From assembly GCF_014323705.1 (NCBI RefSeq), contig NZ_JABVEC010000010.1:124001-188000 (forward strand): a DNA stretch of 64,000 nt, written 5' to 3'. The position numbers and the translations under genes were made by a program. Origin of the DNA: Actinomadura alba (GTDB lineage: Bacteria > Actinomycetota > Actinomycetes > Streptosporangiales > Streptosporangiaceae). Below are positions 24,901 to 33,193 of the stretch, piece after piece (positions within the stretch are counted from its first letter, which is position 1; the number at the start of each line of letters is the position of its first letter). The notes under the pieces are model-generated. The model was not told the origin of the DNA and did no database searches. It saw only the letters and a program-made list of their open reading frames with translations.

Positions 24901-27848
24901 GGGTCGAACGACCACCAGTCGCCGTCCTCGATGAAGCCGATGTTCTGGCCGCCGCCCTGCGAGTCGCCCGTGGTCTCCCTGGTCACTCCCGGATCGCCGG
25001 TGCCCTGGGCGTCGGCCACCCGGCCGGTCTGGCTGTAGAACTCGGCCTGCATGTGCTTCGGCTGCAGGATCACCTCGGCACGGCCGGTGAGTGGTCTGGA
25101 CCCGCCGGCGCCGCCGTGGTCGGTGTAGGTCGCCTCCAGCACGTAGAAGAGGTTGTCGCCCTCGTTGTGCCCGCTGGACAGCGTGGTCTGCACGGTGCCC
25201 GAGCAGCCCTGGTACTGGTCGAGCGGGTGGCCGTGGCTGTCGTGGCCGAGGATCGCCTGCACCTGCACCTGGTCGCAGTCGATCGTCCCGTCCTCGGGAT
25301 CGGTGACGGTGACCTTGTACTTCACCTGGTCACCCCAGTCGAAGAAGCCACCGTTCGGCGGCAGATCGACCGTGATCGTGGGCTTGTTGTTCCCGGCCGT
25401 GATGGCCACGCTCGCGGTGGCCGACTCGCCGGTCGCGTCGGTCACCTTCAGCACGGCCGTGTGGTTTCCGGCCGCGTAGGTGTGCGACGGGTCGGCCTCG
25501 GTCGAGTCGGTGTCCCCGTCGCCGTCGAAGTCCCATGCGTACGTCACCGGCGTGCCGTCCGGGTCACGCGAGCCCTCGCTGGAGAACTGCACGGCCAGCG
25601 GCGCGGGACCGTCGGTCTTGTCCGCGGTCACCCGGGCGATCGGCGGACGGTTGCCCTGCACATAGTCGATCCGGTAGATGCCGGAGTCGGCGTTGTCGCC
25701 GCCGAAGCCGGATCCCCACTCGATCATGTACAGCGCGCCGTCCGGACCGAACTTCATGTCCATCGGCTTCTTGAAGTCGAAGGACTTGAAGATCTGGTTG
25801 ATCTTGACGAGCTGGCTGCCGTCCTCGTTCAGCTGGAACGAGAAGAGGTCGCTGTTGTTCCACTCGCCGAAGATGGCCTTGCCGTCCCAGTACGCGGGCC
25901 ACTTGCGGGCGGAGCTCACGTTCTCGTTGAAGCGGTAGACCGGGCCGGCCATCGGCGCGCCGCCCTGCAGTTCGGGGAAGTGTGCCGGGTCGGTGTTGTA
26001 GTGGTAGTAGACGTCGGCGGGGATGGCCGGCGGCAGATTGGTCAGTCCGGTGTTGTTCGGCGAGTTGTTGACCGGGTTGGCGCAGTTGAAGGGCGCCCCC
26101 GACTGGCCGGTCGCGAAGTTGTAGTCGATGTACGGCGTGTTGTTGCCGACGCAGTACGGCCAGCCGTAGTTGCCGGGCTTGTTGAGGATCTCCCACTCGA
26201 CGGTGTTCTGCGGGCCGCGGGTGGCGCTGGGCGACCCCGCGTCCGGACCGTAGTTGGCGACCATCAGCTTGTGCGTCTTCGGGTCGATGCCGACGCGGAA
26301 TGGGTTGCGGAAGCCCATCGCGTAGATCTCCGGGCGCGTCTGCGCCGTCCCGGGCGGGAACAGGTTGCCGTTCGGGATCGTGTACGTGCCGTCCGGCTCC
26401 GGATGGATGCGCAGGACCTTGCCGGTCAGGCTGTTGGTGTTGCCGGACGAGCGCTGCGCGTCCCACGCCGCCCTGCCGGACCGCTCGTCGATCGGCGTGT
26501 AGCCGTCGGAGGCGAACGGGTTGGTGTTGTCGCCGGTGGCGATCCACAGGTCGCCGGTCTGCTTGTCGAAGACCATGCCGCCGCCGTGGTGGCAGCATTC
26601 GGCCCGCTGCACCGGCACGTCCATGACCGTCTTCTCGCTCGCCAGGTCGATCGTGTCGCCGTTCACGGTGAACCGGCTGAGCCGGTCCACGTTCTCCGAC
26701 CCGGTCGGCGAGTGGAACAGGTAGACGAAGTGGTTGGTGGCGAACGCCGGGTCGAGGGCGATGCCGAGCAGCCCGCTCTCGTTCGCGGTGAAGACGTTCA
26801 GGTGCCCGGCGAGGACGGTGCCGCCGGACGGACGGACGACCTTCACGTCGCCGAGCCGGTCGATGTAGAAGACCCGGCCGTCAGCGGCGATGTCGAGCAT
26901 CATCGGGTTGGACGTGCTGTCGTCCAGCGTCACCTTGTCGAAGCTGCCGTCCTGGCTGGCGGAGCAGTCGGCCGAGATGACGTCGGCTGCGGTCTGGATG
27001 CCGCCCAGAAGGTGGTGAAGGAACTCCGGCTCGGTGAAGCTCTCCTTGGTGTGGGCGAGCGCCGTGTACCACGAACGGCCGCCGTCGTAGTCCTGGCACC
27101 AGGCGACGGGGTGGTCGGCGCCCATCGTCCCGCCGCTGTAGCTGGTCTCATCCAGCGACGCCAGCACGTGCACCTTGCCGCGGGGGTTGGTCTGGAAGTC
27201 GTACCACTCGTCGGTGCGCGTCCACTTCGTCGGCAGGCCGTTCGTCGCCGGGTGAGCCGAGTCCTCGACCTTGACCGTGGCCTGCTGGGTCGCCGGGTGC
27301 GACTTGAAGTACGCGCCGACCAGGTTGCCGTACCAGGGCCAGCTGTACCCGCCGTCCGAGGCCGCGTGGATGCCCGCGAACCCGCCGCCGCGCTGGATGT
27401 AGCGCTGGAACGCGTCCTTCGCGGCCTGGGTGCTCAGCGGGTCGCCGGTCGTGGACAGGAAGATCACGACCTGGTACTGCGCGAGGTTCTCGTCCGTGAA
27501 CTTGGTGTCGTCCTCGGTCGCGTCGACGGTGAAGTTGTTCTCCTGGCCCAGCTTCTGGATCGCGGCGATGCCGTCCGGGATCGAGTCGTGCCGGAAGCCA
27601 GCGGTCTTGGAGAACACCAGCGCCTTGAACGGCGCCGCGGCGGCGGCCTTTGGCAACGCCTTGGCGGGTGCCCGTGCGGGGGCGGCGGCCTGCGGCAACG
27701 CCTTGACTGGTGCCCGTGCGGGGGCAGCGGCGGGTGCCTGTGCGTGGGCGGGCGCCGCGACCAAGGCGATCGCCGTCATCGGCGGAAGGACGAGGACGGC
27801 CAACGCCATCGCGAGGCATCGGAGGAATCTGACGGAGGGGTGTAGCAC
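21963..27848 (-). CDS. Secreted ThuA / PQQ-type sugar dehydrogenase giant multidomain protein
   Basis: This 1961-residue protein starts at a GTG after AGGAG with a signal peptide (to AHA near 36) and an Ala/Pro-rich repeat linker. ThuA-like domain is about 74-290. A glucose/sorbosone dehydrogenase beta-propeller (about 300-726) contains GLLGIALDP, a vicinal Cys pair in RAECCHHGGGM, and MGFRNPFRVGIDP. PKD domain 1 is at 736-819, and a CBM6-like domain at 933-1069 has MQAEFYSQTG and FIEDGDWWSFDP. PKD 2 is at 1083-1167. Two LamG/DUF1349-like domains are at 1179-1376 and 1386-1579, two Ig-like repeats (TEYQLDGGAWTAYT / TQYKLDGGGWTAYT) at 1589-1761, and a C-terminal FIMAH-like helical domain at 1849-1909. 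It probably oxidises surface-bound sugars with PQQ. It lies downstream of a ROK regulator on the same strand. Confidence 0.9.
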   Translation of the reverse strand: MLHPSVRFLRCLAMALAVLVLPPMTAIALVAAPAHAQAPAAAPARAPVKALPQAAAPARAPAKALPKAAAAAPFKALVFSKTAGFRHDSIPDGIAAIQKLGQENNFTVDATEDDTKFTDENLAQYQVVIFLSTTGDPLSTQAAKDAFQRYIQRGGGFAGIHAASDGGYSWPWYGNLVGAYFKSHPATQQATVKVEDSAHPATNGLPTKWTRTDEWYDFQTNPRGKVHVLASLDETSYSGGTMGADHPVAWCQDYDGGRSWYTALAHTKESFTEPEFLHHLLGGIQTAADVISADCSASQDGSFDKVTLDDSTSNPMMLDIAADGRVFYIDRLGDVKVVRPSGGTVLAGHLNVFTANESGLLGIALDPAFATNHFVYLFHSPTGSENVDRLSRFTVNGDTIDLASEKTVMDVPVQRAECCHHGGGMVFDKQTGDLWIATGDNTNPFASDGYTPIDERSGRAAWDAQRSSGNTNSLTGKVLRIHPEPDGTYTIPNGNLFPPGTAQTRPEIYAMGFRNPFRVGIDPKTHKLMVANYGPDAGSPSATRGPQNTVEWEILNKPGNYGWPYCVGNNTPYIDYNFATGQSGAPFNCANPVNNSPNNTGLTNLPPAIPADVYYHYNTDPAHFPELQGGAPMAGPVYRFNENVSSARKWPAYWDGKAIFGEWNNSDLFSFQLNEDGSQLVKINQIFKSFDFKKPMDMKFGPDGALYMIEWGSGFGGDNADSGIYRIDYVQGNRPPIARVTADKTDGPAPLAVQFSSEGSRDPDGTPVTYAWDFDGDGDTDSTEADPSHTYAAGNHTAVLKVTDATGESATASVAITAGNNKPTITVDLPPNGGFFDWGDQVKYKVTVTDPEDGTIDCDQVQVQAILGHDSHGHPLDQYQGCSGTVQTTLSSGHNEGDNLFYVLEATYTDHGGAGGSRPLTGRAEVILQPKHMQAEFYSQTGRVADAQGTGDPGVTRETTGDSQGGGQNIGFIEDGDWWSFDPASLSSIDAIRFRAASGSSGGTVEVREGSPTGPVVATATIPVTGAWQTYQDVTVNLTSAPGGSGSLYFVARRPAGSTNTGGVFNVNWVDFLGRGVTDNQRPNVTVAANPNQGTAPLPVSFSATATDPDGDTPLTYKWDFGVAGAPEPTTPEASHTYTTPGTYTASVTVTDAKGAATKESVSIKVNAPNVACLSGRSDDFLGDSLDRDRWSVIRENQDLRVSGGNLVIPTSNTDIYGTQAGDTPNIVVQPAPAGAWTATAKANLVARDSFQQAGLVLYGDDDNYAKMVFQARGTNDANARVFQFIREEAGNPNEVAASNTANLGTAYPDTVYVRFVSDGTNLTAWYSADGANFTKMPETKALAGITNPQIGLISLSGHGARPVVDAAFDWFQIAPDDTAEKPAPSDEFNGTKLDGCRWDSIVRPDPSAQRVTGGNLEIDTSTGDIYSSPNSGPKNFILQKAPSGDWTMETKVDGSAFNQQYQQGGLLVYVDDGNYVKFDYITDNTVGSPVVRRIELRSESGDVVQDPQPSTGNLTQGVWHLRLVKQGNTYHGFMSADGQSWTEVGTGVTNSAVAADAKIGLFAFGVNQTQSVTAKFDYFHLVQDNTAPTTTATADPANPNGANGWYTGPVTVSLAATDDGTGVARTEYQLDGGAWTAYTEPVTVSGDGSHTVAYRSADKAGNVETARTLAIKIDAIAPLTTAAFAPANDAGWHAGAVPVTLSATDATSGIDATQYKLDGGGWTAYTGSVDVTGDGEHTLLYRSTDKAGNVETEKAATITVDATKPTVLVSGVADGQLYGDSQDVRITWQATDATSGIASVGGTLDDKAILSGTLQALYELPLGRHRLAVTATDKAGNTTQIGVEFFTATSLRDIANLIDRFRATGRLTQANATALQNQLTKARKLEAKGDDSKAIKELEKFKQLVNTIVGDTEVKDTLIRDTNAMIVRLGGRPSGLTAKQAKALSGDGTRSGDPTQRRTG

Positions 27849-27957
27849 TGCTGCTCCTGGGGGATGGGAGGCGAAGCGGAGCGCCGATCGGCGTGCTGGG
27901 CGGGGACGTTCGCGGCAGGGACTGTGGGTTGCGGGGTGGGGGTAGGTGTGGAGCGCG

Positions 27958-28251
27958 CTAGCCGCGCGCTCCCGGCAAGTGGTCTAGCGCGAGTTGGTCG
28001 AGTCGTTCGTAGGGGAAGCCGCGACGCGCGGTGACCGCGACGTCGAGCTCCTCGGCCATCAGGTCGGTCACGGACTCGGCGGGGGCGAGCGTGGGGATGC
28101 GGAGCTGGTCGACGCGGGAGGCGGCCATCGCCTCCTGGACCTGGTGATGGACCCGCCAGGCCGCCGCCTTCTCCTTCAGAATCAGATAGTTACGCATGCA
28201 GCCGGCGGCGGACGTCCACATGCCGGATGGGTCCTCGGGGGTGTAGCTCAC
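27958..28251 (-). CDS. Small hypothetical protein between ROK regulator and giant dehydrogenase
   Basis: From GTG 28251 this is a 97-residue protein: [54 protein letters not shown], ending [26 protein letters not shown] strong ribosome site (GGAGGAGG about six bases upstream) decides this start. The first in-frame ATG, at 28311, overlaps the ROK stop as ATGA and would add 20 Pro/Gly-rich residues. No domain is recognised. Its position in a ROK-hypothetical-dehydrogenase series on one strand suggests cotranscription and a role with the sugar-oxidation module, but nothing more can be said. Confidence 0.7.
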   Translation of the reverse strand: MSYTPEDPSGMWTSAAGCMRNYLILKEKAAAWRVHHQVQEAMAASRVDQLRIPTLAPAESVTDLMAEELDVAVTARRGFPYERLDQLALDHLPGARG

Positions 28252-28307
28252 GGCGCCTCCTCCTCCGGAGTCCGGGCGCTTCGGGCCCGGAGGCCGCGGG
28301 GCGATCG

Positions 28308-29588
28308 TCATGTCCACCCCCGCGATCCGGACGAGAACACGTGGTCGCTGATGAGCCGTGCCCCGCCGATAACTCCCGCGGCATCGCCCAGCTCGGAAAG
28401 GACGATCGGCAGGTTCGCCGTCGCCGGCGCCGGCGACCGCCGGTGCACCACGCCGCGGATCTCCGCGAGCAGGGTGTGGCCGAGGCCCGCGACACCGCCC
28501 GCGATGACCACCAGGCCCGGGTTGAAGAAGATCACCAGATCGGCCAGCACGCGCCCGACATGGCGGCCGCCCTCGCGCACCATGCGCACCGCCGTCGCGT
28601 CCCCCGCCGCCACGGCGTCGGTCACGTCGGCCGCGGTCAGTTCGCCGTTCGCCGCCAGCCGCTCGGCGAGGAACCGGGAGCGATCGGCGCGCGCCGCCGC
28701 AGTCGCGTCCCGGGCCAGCGCGGCGCCGCCGAAGTACGCCTCCAGGCAACCGGTGTGACCGCAGGCGCACAGAGGGCCGGAGTCGTCGACGCGGATGTGC
28801 CCGATGTCGCCCGCGCACCCGGACCTGCCACGGTAGACCGACCCGCCGACCACGATGCCGCACCCGATCCCGGTGCCGATCTTGACGAACAGGAAGTCGT
28901 TCGATCGGGCCAGGCCCGCGGTCAGCTCGCCGAGCGCCATCACGTTGACGTCGTTGTCCACCAGGACCGGGCAGCCCAGCTCCTGGCTCATCGTCTCGCG
29001 GATCGGGAAGCCGCACCAGCCGGGCATGATCGGCGGAGCCACCGCCTTGCCGTCGCAGAAGCTGACCGGTCCGGGCACTCCGATGCCCGCGCCGTGGATC
29101 TCCGACGCCACGCCCTCGGAGCGCAGCTTGCCCAGCATCTCCAGCGCCGTTTCGAGCACGGCGCGCGGGCCGTGGCGCACGTCGTACGGCAGTGCCCGGT
29201 GTCCGAGTATCTCCAGGTCGCCGCTGGTCACCGCCACGTCAATCGACGTGGCGCCGATGTCGATCCCGACGAACCGCAGGCTGGGCGACAACCGTACGAT
29301 CCGGCGTCCGCCGCGGGCGGCAGCCGGTTCCACCAGGCCCAGCGCGATGAGCCGGTCGATATCGGCGGCCAGCTCGGATCGAGACATCCGGAGGACGTCG
29401 CCGAGCTCGGCCCGCGATCGGGGCCCATCGTCGCGCAGCAACCGCAGCAACTGGGACTGATGAGCGTTCTTCGGGCGAGCCGCCGTCCGCCATGCGCCCG
29501 CCATCCGAGGGGCGTCTTCGTCGGGACGCGCGGCACCGACCATATCGACCTCGGTGGACTGCGTGTCCACGCCCGCGACCAAAGCCAT
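28308..29588 (-). CDS. ROK-family transcriptional regulator
   Basis: This 426-residue protein has an N-terminal winged helix ([46 protein letters not shown]) and a ROK sugar-kinase-like domain. That domain has the phosphate loop [13 protein letters not shown], the IGVPGPVSF segment, [11 protein letters not shown], and the zinc motif [21 protein letters not shown] regulators of this form bind DNA and release it when a sugar binds. The ATG at 29588 is preferred (GGAG eight bases upstream); earlier in-frame starts exist at up to 29654. It is divergent from a second ROK regulator and lies upstream of the giant dehydrogenase gene, its likely target. Confidence 0.9.
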   Translation of the reverse strand: MALVAGVDTQSTEVDMVGAARPDEDAPRMAGAWRTAARPKNAHQSQLLRLLRDDGPRSRAELGDVLRMSRSELAADIDRLIALGLVEPAAARGGRRIVRLSPSLRFVGIDIGATSIDVAVTSGDLEILGHRALPYDVRHGPRAVLETALEMLGKLRSEGVASEIHGAGIGVPGPVSFCDGKAVAPPIMPGWCGFPIRETMSQELGCPVLVDNDVNVMALGELTAGLARSNDFLFVKIGTGIGCGIVVGGSVYRGRSGCAGDIGHIRVDDSGPLCACGHTGCLEAYFGGAALARDATAAARADRSRFLAERLAANGELTAADVTDAVAAGDATAVRMVREGGRHVGRVLADLVIFFNPGLVVIAGGVAGLGHTLLAEIRGVVHRRSPAPATANLPIVLSELGDAAGVIGGARLISDHVFSSGSRGWT

Positions 29589-29642
29589 CGCGACGTCTCC
29601 GATCCCGTGTCCGATTTGACGGACCCCCGAGGTGGACTTAGT

Positions 29643-29668
29643 TTGACGATCCAACCAACCATTGTCAA
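29643..29668. promoter_or_regulatory. Possible operator between divergent ROK genes
   Basis: TTGAC (29643-29647) and GTCAA (29664-29668) form a small inverted repeat in a relatively AT-rich patch of the 236-base divergent region. TTGAC could also be a -35 box for the plus-strand gene. Evidence is weak. Confidence 0.3.
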
Positions 29669-29824
29669 CGGCTCCCGCTCAGCGTTCGCAGCCACCAGAA
29701 AGTGGCGCGTTATGGTCCTGGCCCGGCGGCGGACGGGACGGTCGGCCCGCCGAGCGCGGAGCGCGGACGCGGCCGCGAACCGGCAGGCACCGCGGTCGTG
29801 GCGCACGGAGGCGGAGGCGCCCCG

Positions 29825-31141
29825 ATGAGGAACGACGGCAGCAACGCGGCGGGCGAGGTCTCCGCGGCTCGTGGCGTGCGGAGCCCGGCCCCGCCTCCCC
29901 GAACCGCCCGGGCGACGCCCGGGTCGCGCGGCGCCCTCGACTTCACCGACGTACGCGAGACCAACCTCGCCGTGGTGCTGCGTTTCGTCCGCCATCACAC
30001 GCCCTGCTCCCGCGCGGAGGTCGCAGCCCAGACCGGCCTGAACAAGGCGACCGTCTCCAGCATCGTCACCGAGCTGATCGAGCGAGGCATCGTCGAAGAG
30101 ATCGGCGCGAGCGAGGAACGGCGTATCGGCCGCCCAGCGGTGATGCTGACGCTGGACGGCCGCCGGTTCGTGGCGCTCGGCCTGGAGGTCAACGTCGACT
30201 ACCTGTCGGCGGTCGCCGTCGACCTGGGCGAGCGTGAGGTTCTGTCCGTGCACGAGCCGTTCCCCGCGGCCTCGGCCGGCCCGGTCGCGTGCGTGCGCCG
30301 GCTGGCCGAGCTGGCCCGCAGCATGATGGCCCAGCTCGCCGACCAGAGCCGTCGCGTCATCGGCATGGCCGTCGCGGTGCCGGGCCTGGTCGACCTGCAC
30401 GGCCTGGCCGTCACGGAGGCACCGAACCTCGGCTGGCGTGACTTCCCGGTCGTCGACCAGCTGCGCGCGGAGCTGGGCGATGCCGACTTCCCCGTCTCGG
30501 TCGAGAACGACGCGAACCTCGCCGCCGTGGGCGAGTACCGCGCCGGGTCGCTCTCGCACACGCCGAACCTCGTCTACATCACCGGCGAGGTCGGCATCGG
30601 CGGCGGGTTCATCGTGGACGGCAGCCTGTTGCGCGGCTCCAACGGCTACGGCGGCGAGATCGGCCACATGCCGATGCTGCTCGGCGGGCCACGGTGCGGC
30701 TGTGGTCGGCACGGCTGCTTCGAGGCGCTCGTCGGCACGAACGCCATCATCCGGGCGGCAGTGCCCGACCTGGCCGGCGACTCCGACGAGCTGATCACGG
30801 ACCTGGCCCCGAAGGTCGCGGAGGTCGCCCGGCGTGCCGCCTGCGGCGACCGGCACGTGGTCGACACCCTGGACCGGGTCGGCAACTGGCTCGGTCGCAG
30901 TGCGGCCGTGCTGATCAACATCTTCAACCCCGACGCGGTCATCCTCGGCGGCTACTTCGTGCCGCTGGCGACCTGGATCCTGCCGAGGACGCACCGCACG
31001 CTGGCCGCCCACGTGATCGCGCCGAAGCAGGGTGGCTGCAAGGTGGCCCTGTCGACACTCGGCTTCACCGCAGCCGCCCGCGGCGGAGCCGCCTCCATCA
31101 TCGACGCCATCGACACCGCCCGCCTGCCGCTCCCCGGCTGA
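29825..31141 (+). CDS. ROK-family transcriptional regulator (second)
   Basis: This 438-residue protein has a winged helix (RETNLAVVLRFVRHHTPCSRAEVAAQTGLNKATVSSIVTELIERGIV) followed by a complete ROK domain: LGLEVNVDYLSAVAVD, VAVPGLVD, ENDANLAAVGEYRAG, GGEIGHMPML and the zinc motif CGCGRHGCFEALVG, then NPDAVILGGYF near the end. The N-terminal 35 residues are Ala/Pro/Gly-rich and look disordered. The HTH resembles XylR-type ROK repressors. It is transcribed away from the other ROK gene. Which sugar each senses is unknown, and the domain structure alone does not separate activator from repressor. Confidence 0.92.
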   Translation: MRNDGSNAAGEVSAARGVRSPAPPPRTARATPGSRGALDFTDVRETNLAVVLRFVRHHTPCSRAEVAAQTGLNKATVSSIVTELIERGIVEEIGASEERRIGRPAVMLTLDGRRFVALGLEVNVDYLSAVAVDLGEREVLSVHEPFPAASAGPVACVRRLAELARSMMAQLADQSRRVIGMAVAVPGLVDLHGLAVTEAPNLGWRDFPVVDQLRAELGDADFPVSVENDANLAAVGEYRAGSLSHTPNLVYITGEVGIGGGFIVDGSLLRGSNGYGGEIGHMPMLLGGPRCGCGRHGCFEALVGTNAIIRAAVPDLAGDSDELITDLAPKVAEVARRAACGDRHVVDTLDRVGNWLGRSAAVLINIFNPDAVILGGYFVPLATWILPRTHRTLAAHVIAPKQGGCKVALSTLGFTAAARGGAASIIDAIDTARLPLPG

Positions 31142-31193
31142 GCGGTCCACCCGTCGCAGCTCCGCCAGGAATCGCCTGGCTGGGCGACCAATC

Positions 31194-31739
31194 GTGCTCG
31201 CCAATGGCCTGTGGGGCGTGCGCCCGGCCATCGCGACCGCGCTCGGGGTCGCCGTGCTTGTGGCCGTGGTCCGCCTCGCCCGGCGCCAGCCGATCCGACC
31301 GGCGATCGGCGGGTTCGTCGGCGTCGCCGTCTCCGGGTTCATCGCCTCCCGCACCGGCGAGGCCCGCGACTTCTTCCTCGCCGACATCTGGTTGTACCTC
31401 ACGGCATGTATCGCCCTGACCGCCTCCATCCTCCTGCGCCGGCCACTGGTCGGGGTCGTGTGGAACGCGCTGCGCGGGGTCGGCGGGGCGTGGCGGCGCG
31501 ACCCGGGGTCGCGACGCGCCTACGACGTCGCAACGGCAGTCGTCGCGGCCGTGTTCGCCGCGCGGTTCGCTGTGCAGCAATGGCTGTACGTCCACAACGA
31601 GGCCGGCTGGATGGCGGTCGCCAAGATTGCCATGAACTATCCACTGTGGGCGGTAGCGCTGCTGGTGGTCGTCTGGGCGGCCCGCCGGTCCGACACCCGC
31701 CTCGCCTACTGCCGCGACGGCCACGCCGGGGTGGCCTAG
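31194..31739 (+). CDS. DUF3159-family membrane protein, probably N-terminally truncated
   Basis: From GTG 31194 the protein is 181 residues. GLWGVRPAIATALGVAVLVAVVRLARRQPIRPAIGGFVGVAVSGFIASRTGEARDFFLADIWLYLTA matches the core of the actinobacterial DUF3159 family, recognised from memory. Four or more membrane segments are visible, ending in YPLWAVALLVVVWAAR. Family members normally have some 40 more residues before the first segment, and nothing suitable is in frame upstream, where the sequence runs into the ROK gene. The 5' end has probably been lost. It is followed by the last tRNA-Gly fragment of the island. Confidence 0.6.
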   Translation: MLANGLWGVRPAIATALGVAVLVAVVRLARRQPIRPAIGGFVGVAVSGFIASRTGEARDFFLADIWLYLTACIALTASILLRRPLVGVVWNALRGVGGAWRRDPGSRRAYDVATAVVAAVFAARFAVQQWLYVHNEAGWMAVAKIAMNYPLWAVALLVVVWAARRSDTRLAYCRDGHAGVA

Positions 31740-31776
31740 GTTCGTCCCGCCTTTACAACGGCCCGGATCGGTCTGA

Positions 31777-31870
31777 TTCCCGAGCTAATAGCGCGGGCTC
31801 GATTCCCGTCACCAGCTCCACAGCGAAGGCCCAGGTCAGAAAGATTATCCCGACCTCTGCCTTGATCGTT
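31777..31870 (+). repeat. Most distal, decayed tRNA-Gly attachment relic
   Basis: The tRNA-Gly 3' half is at 31777-31818 with three substitutions (CGAGC, GGGCTC, ACCAGC), followed by a mutated terminator and the CTTGATCGTTTCAGGGCTC tail also seen after the copy at 21156. Upstream is GATCGGTCTGAT, shared with the copies at 5810 and 12935. It marks the far edge of the tRNA-Gly island. Confidence 0.8.
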
Positions 31871-32299
31871 TCAGGGCTCATGTGCCGTCCGGGGCCTGGT
31901 CCATTTCACTCGCTTGAGTGGGTTGGCAGGCAGGATTGAAACGGGACTAAGGTTTTCGGGTTGCTCTCCGCCTTTCTGGAGACGCTCACTGTATGCCCTG
32001 CCTCTGAGGGCTAGGCGGTCTCCTCGCGGGACGGCGCGGCCTTCTGAGACGTGAGGAGAACCTGCGTTGCGTCCGTGAGAGTTGGCGTGTGGTAGCGGCT
32101 CCGCGACGACCTGCTGGATGTCTACCTCGACCGGGTCCACGACCGCGGCATCATGCCCGCCATCGCCCGTTCCTGCCGACGCACATCTGAGTGGCAGAGC
32201 ACGATTGGGTCGTGGGGATGCCATTTGGCTATGTCCACGAGAACCGACGGCGTATGGTCGACGTCGAAAGTTGCTGTGGTGACAATTCGAGGGACGTCG
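31871..32299. other. Intergenic stretch after the island edge
   Basis: No gene is supported in these 430 bases. A short GATTGAAAC at about 31935 resembles a CRISPR-repeat end but occurs once. An open frame near 32100-32190 reads DDLLDVYLDRVHDRGIMPAIAR and looks like the tail of a lost gene; I cannot name it. Confidence 0.5.
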
Positions 32300-33193
32300 A
32301 TGAGTGCTGGACAAGGCCCGTGGGGACCGTACCGCGGTGGACCGCAGCCGCCCAGGTGGCCGCCGCAACCGCAGGGCCCGGGTCGGCCGCCGCCGGGCTG
32401 GCCGCCCGGACCACCGCGGCCGCCGTCGCGGATGCGGCGGGTGTTCCGGCTGCTCAACCCGATCGTGGTCGGACGCCAGGTGTGCAAGCCGTCGCGGCCG
32501 GACCGGGTCGATGATCCGGCGGTGCGGAAGATCCAGGTCCTGCGTGCGGTAGTCGGTCTCGTCGCGGTGGTGTGGATCCTGGTGTCGTACCAGGTCGCCT
32601 CGGACGCCAAGTCCCTGGCCTACCAGCGGCTCGACCAGGTCGTGATGTCGGCGACCCTGCTACCGGCTACGTTCCCGATCGTCGTCGGCGCATTCATCGT
32701 CGGAAGCCGTCCGCACAACCGGCGCCTGTATCTGCGACGGGCACTGAAGCCGCTCGGGGCGCTGCTGGCTCTGGCCGGCACGGTTTTGTTCTTCGTCCTG
32801 CTCGCTTCCGGCATACTGACCGGCGGTCCCGTCGGGGAGCCGCCCGAGAATCCGACCACGGCTGATTACGCGAAGATCATGTACCAGTTCCTCCTCGTCC
32901 TCCTGGCGCTGTGGGCAATCGTGTTCGTGACCTATGGTGCCGCCCTGACGCTGGTGCACGTTGCCCGCACCGCCGACATTCACGAGGTCCTGCCCCCGGT
33001 CATCGCGATCGTCCTGGCCTTGGAACTCGCAATCGTGGACCTGTTCTCGAACGCTTACGACGGCGTCCCCGTATCGATGCGGGTCGTGGTGATCATCGGC
33101 GGTCCGCTGTCGGTCACAGCGGTGAGCCTCTGGGAACTGCGGCGCCTCAAAACCCGCCACGGCCTCACACTGCGGCAAGCGCTCGGCCGCTGA
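32300..33193 (+). CDS. Pro/Gly-rich membrane protein
   Basis: This 297-residue protein starts at ATG 32300 with a cytoplasmic Pro/Gly-rich region (GQGPWGPYRGGPQPPRWPPQPQGPGRPPPG and onward to about 43). Then come RVFRLLNPIVVGRQVCKPSRPDRVDDPAVRKIQ and about six membrane segments: AVVGLVAVVWILVSYQV, LLPATFPIVVGAFIVG, ALLALAGTVLFFVLLAS, FLLVLLALWAIVFVTYG, PPVIAIVLALELAIVDLF and VVVIIGGPLSVTAV. Pro-rich N-termini followed by a small helix bundle are common in actinomycete envelope proteins of unknown role. No catalytic motif is seen. It stands alone, with a promoter expected in the 400 bases upstream. Confidence 0.78.
   Translation: MSAGQGPWGPYRGGPQPPRWPPQPQGPGRPPPGWPPGPPRPPSRMRRVFRLLNPIVVGRQVCKPSRPDRVDDPAVRKIQVLRAVVGLVAVVWILVSYQVASDAKSLAYQRLDQVVMSATLLPATFPIVVGAFIVGSRPHNRRLYLRRALKPLGALLALAGTVLFFVLLASGILTGGPVGEPPENPTTADYAKIMYQFLLVLLALWAIVFVTYGAALTLVHVARTADIHEVLPPVIAIVLALELAIVDLFSNAYDGVPVSMRVVVIIGGPLSVTAVSLWELRRLKTRHGLTLRQALGR

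Noticed and set aside
22326..27845. Long open frames on the plus strand opposite the giant dehydrogenase gene (up to about 1130 codons)
   Set aside because: They are Arg/Val/Gly-rich shadows expected opposite a long high-GC gene. They show no family features or ribosome sites, while the minus-strand frame has many clear domains.
28311..29016. A 352-residue frame running through the ROK gene into the small gene
   Set aside because: The upstream two-thirds are a shadow of the ROK frame. Only the part after 28251, with its own strong ribosome site, is supported.
31925..31945. GGATTGAAAC resembling a CRISPR repeat end
   Set aside because: It occurs once, with no second repeat, regular spacing or cas gene nearby.
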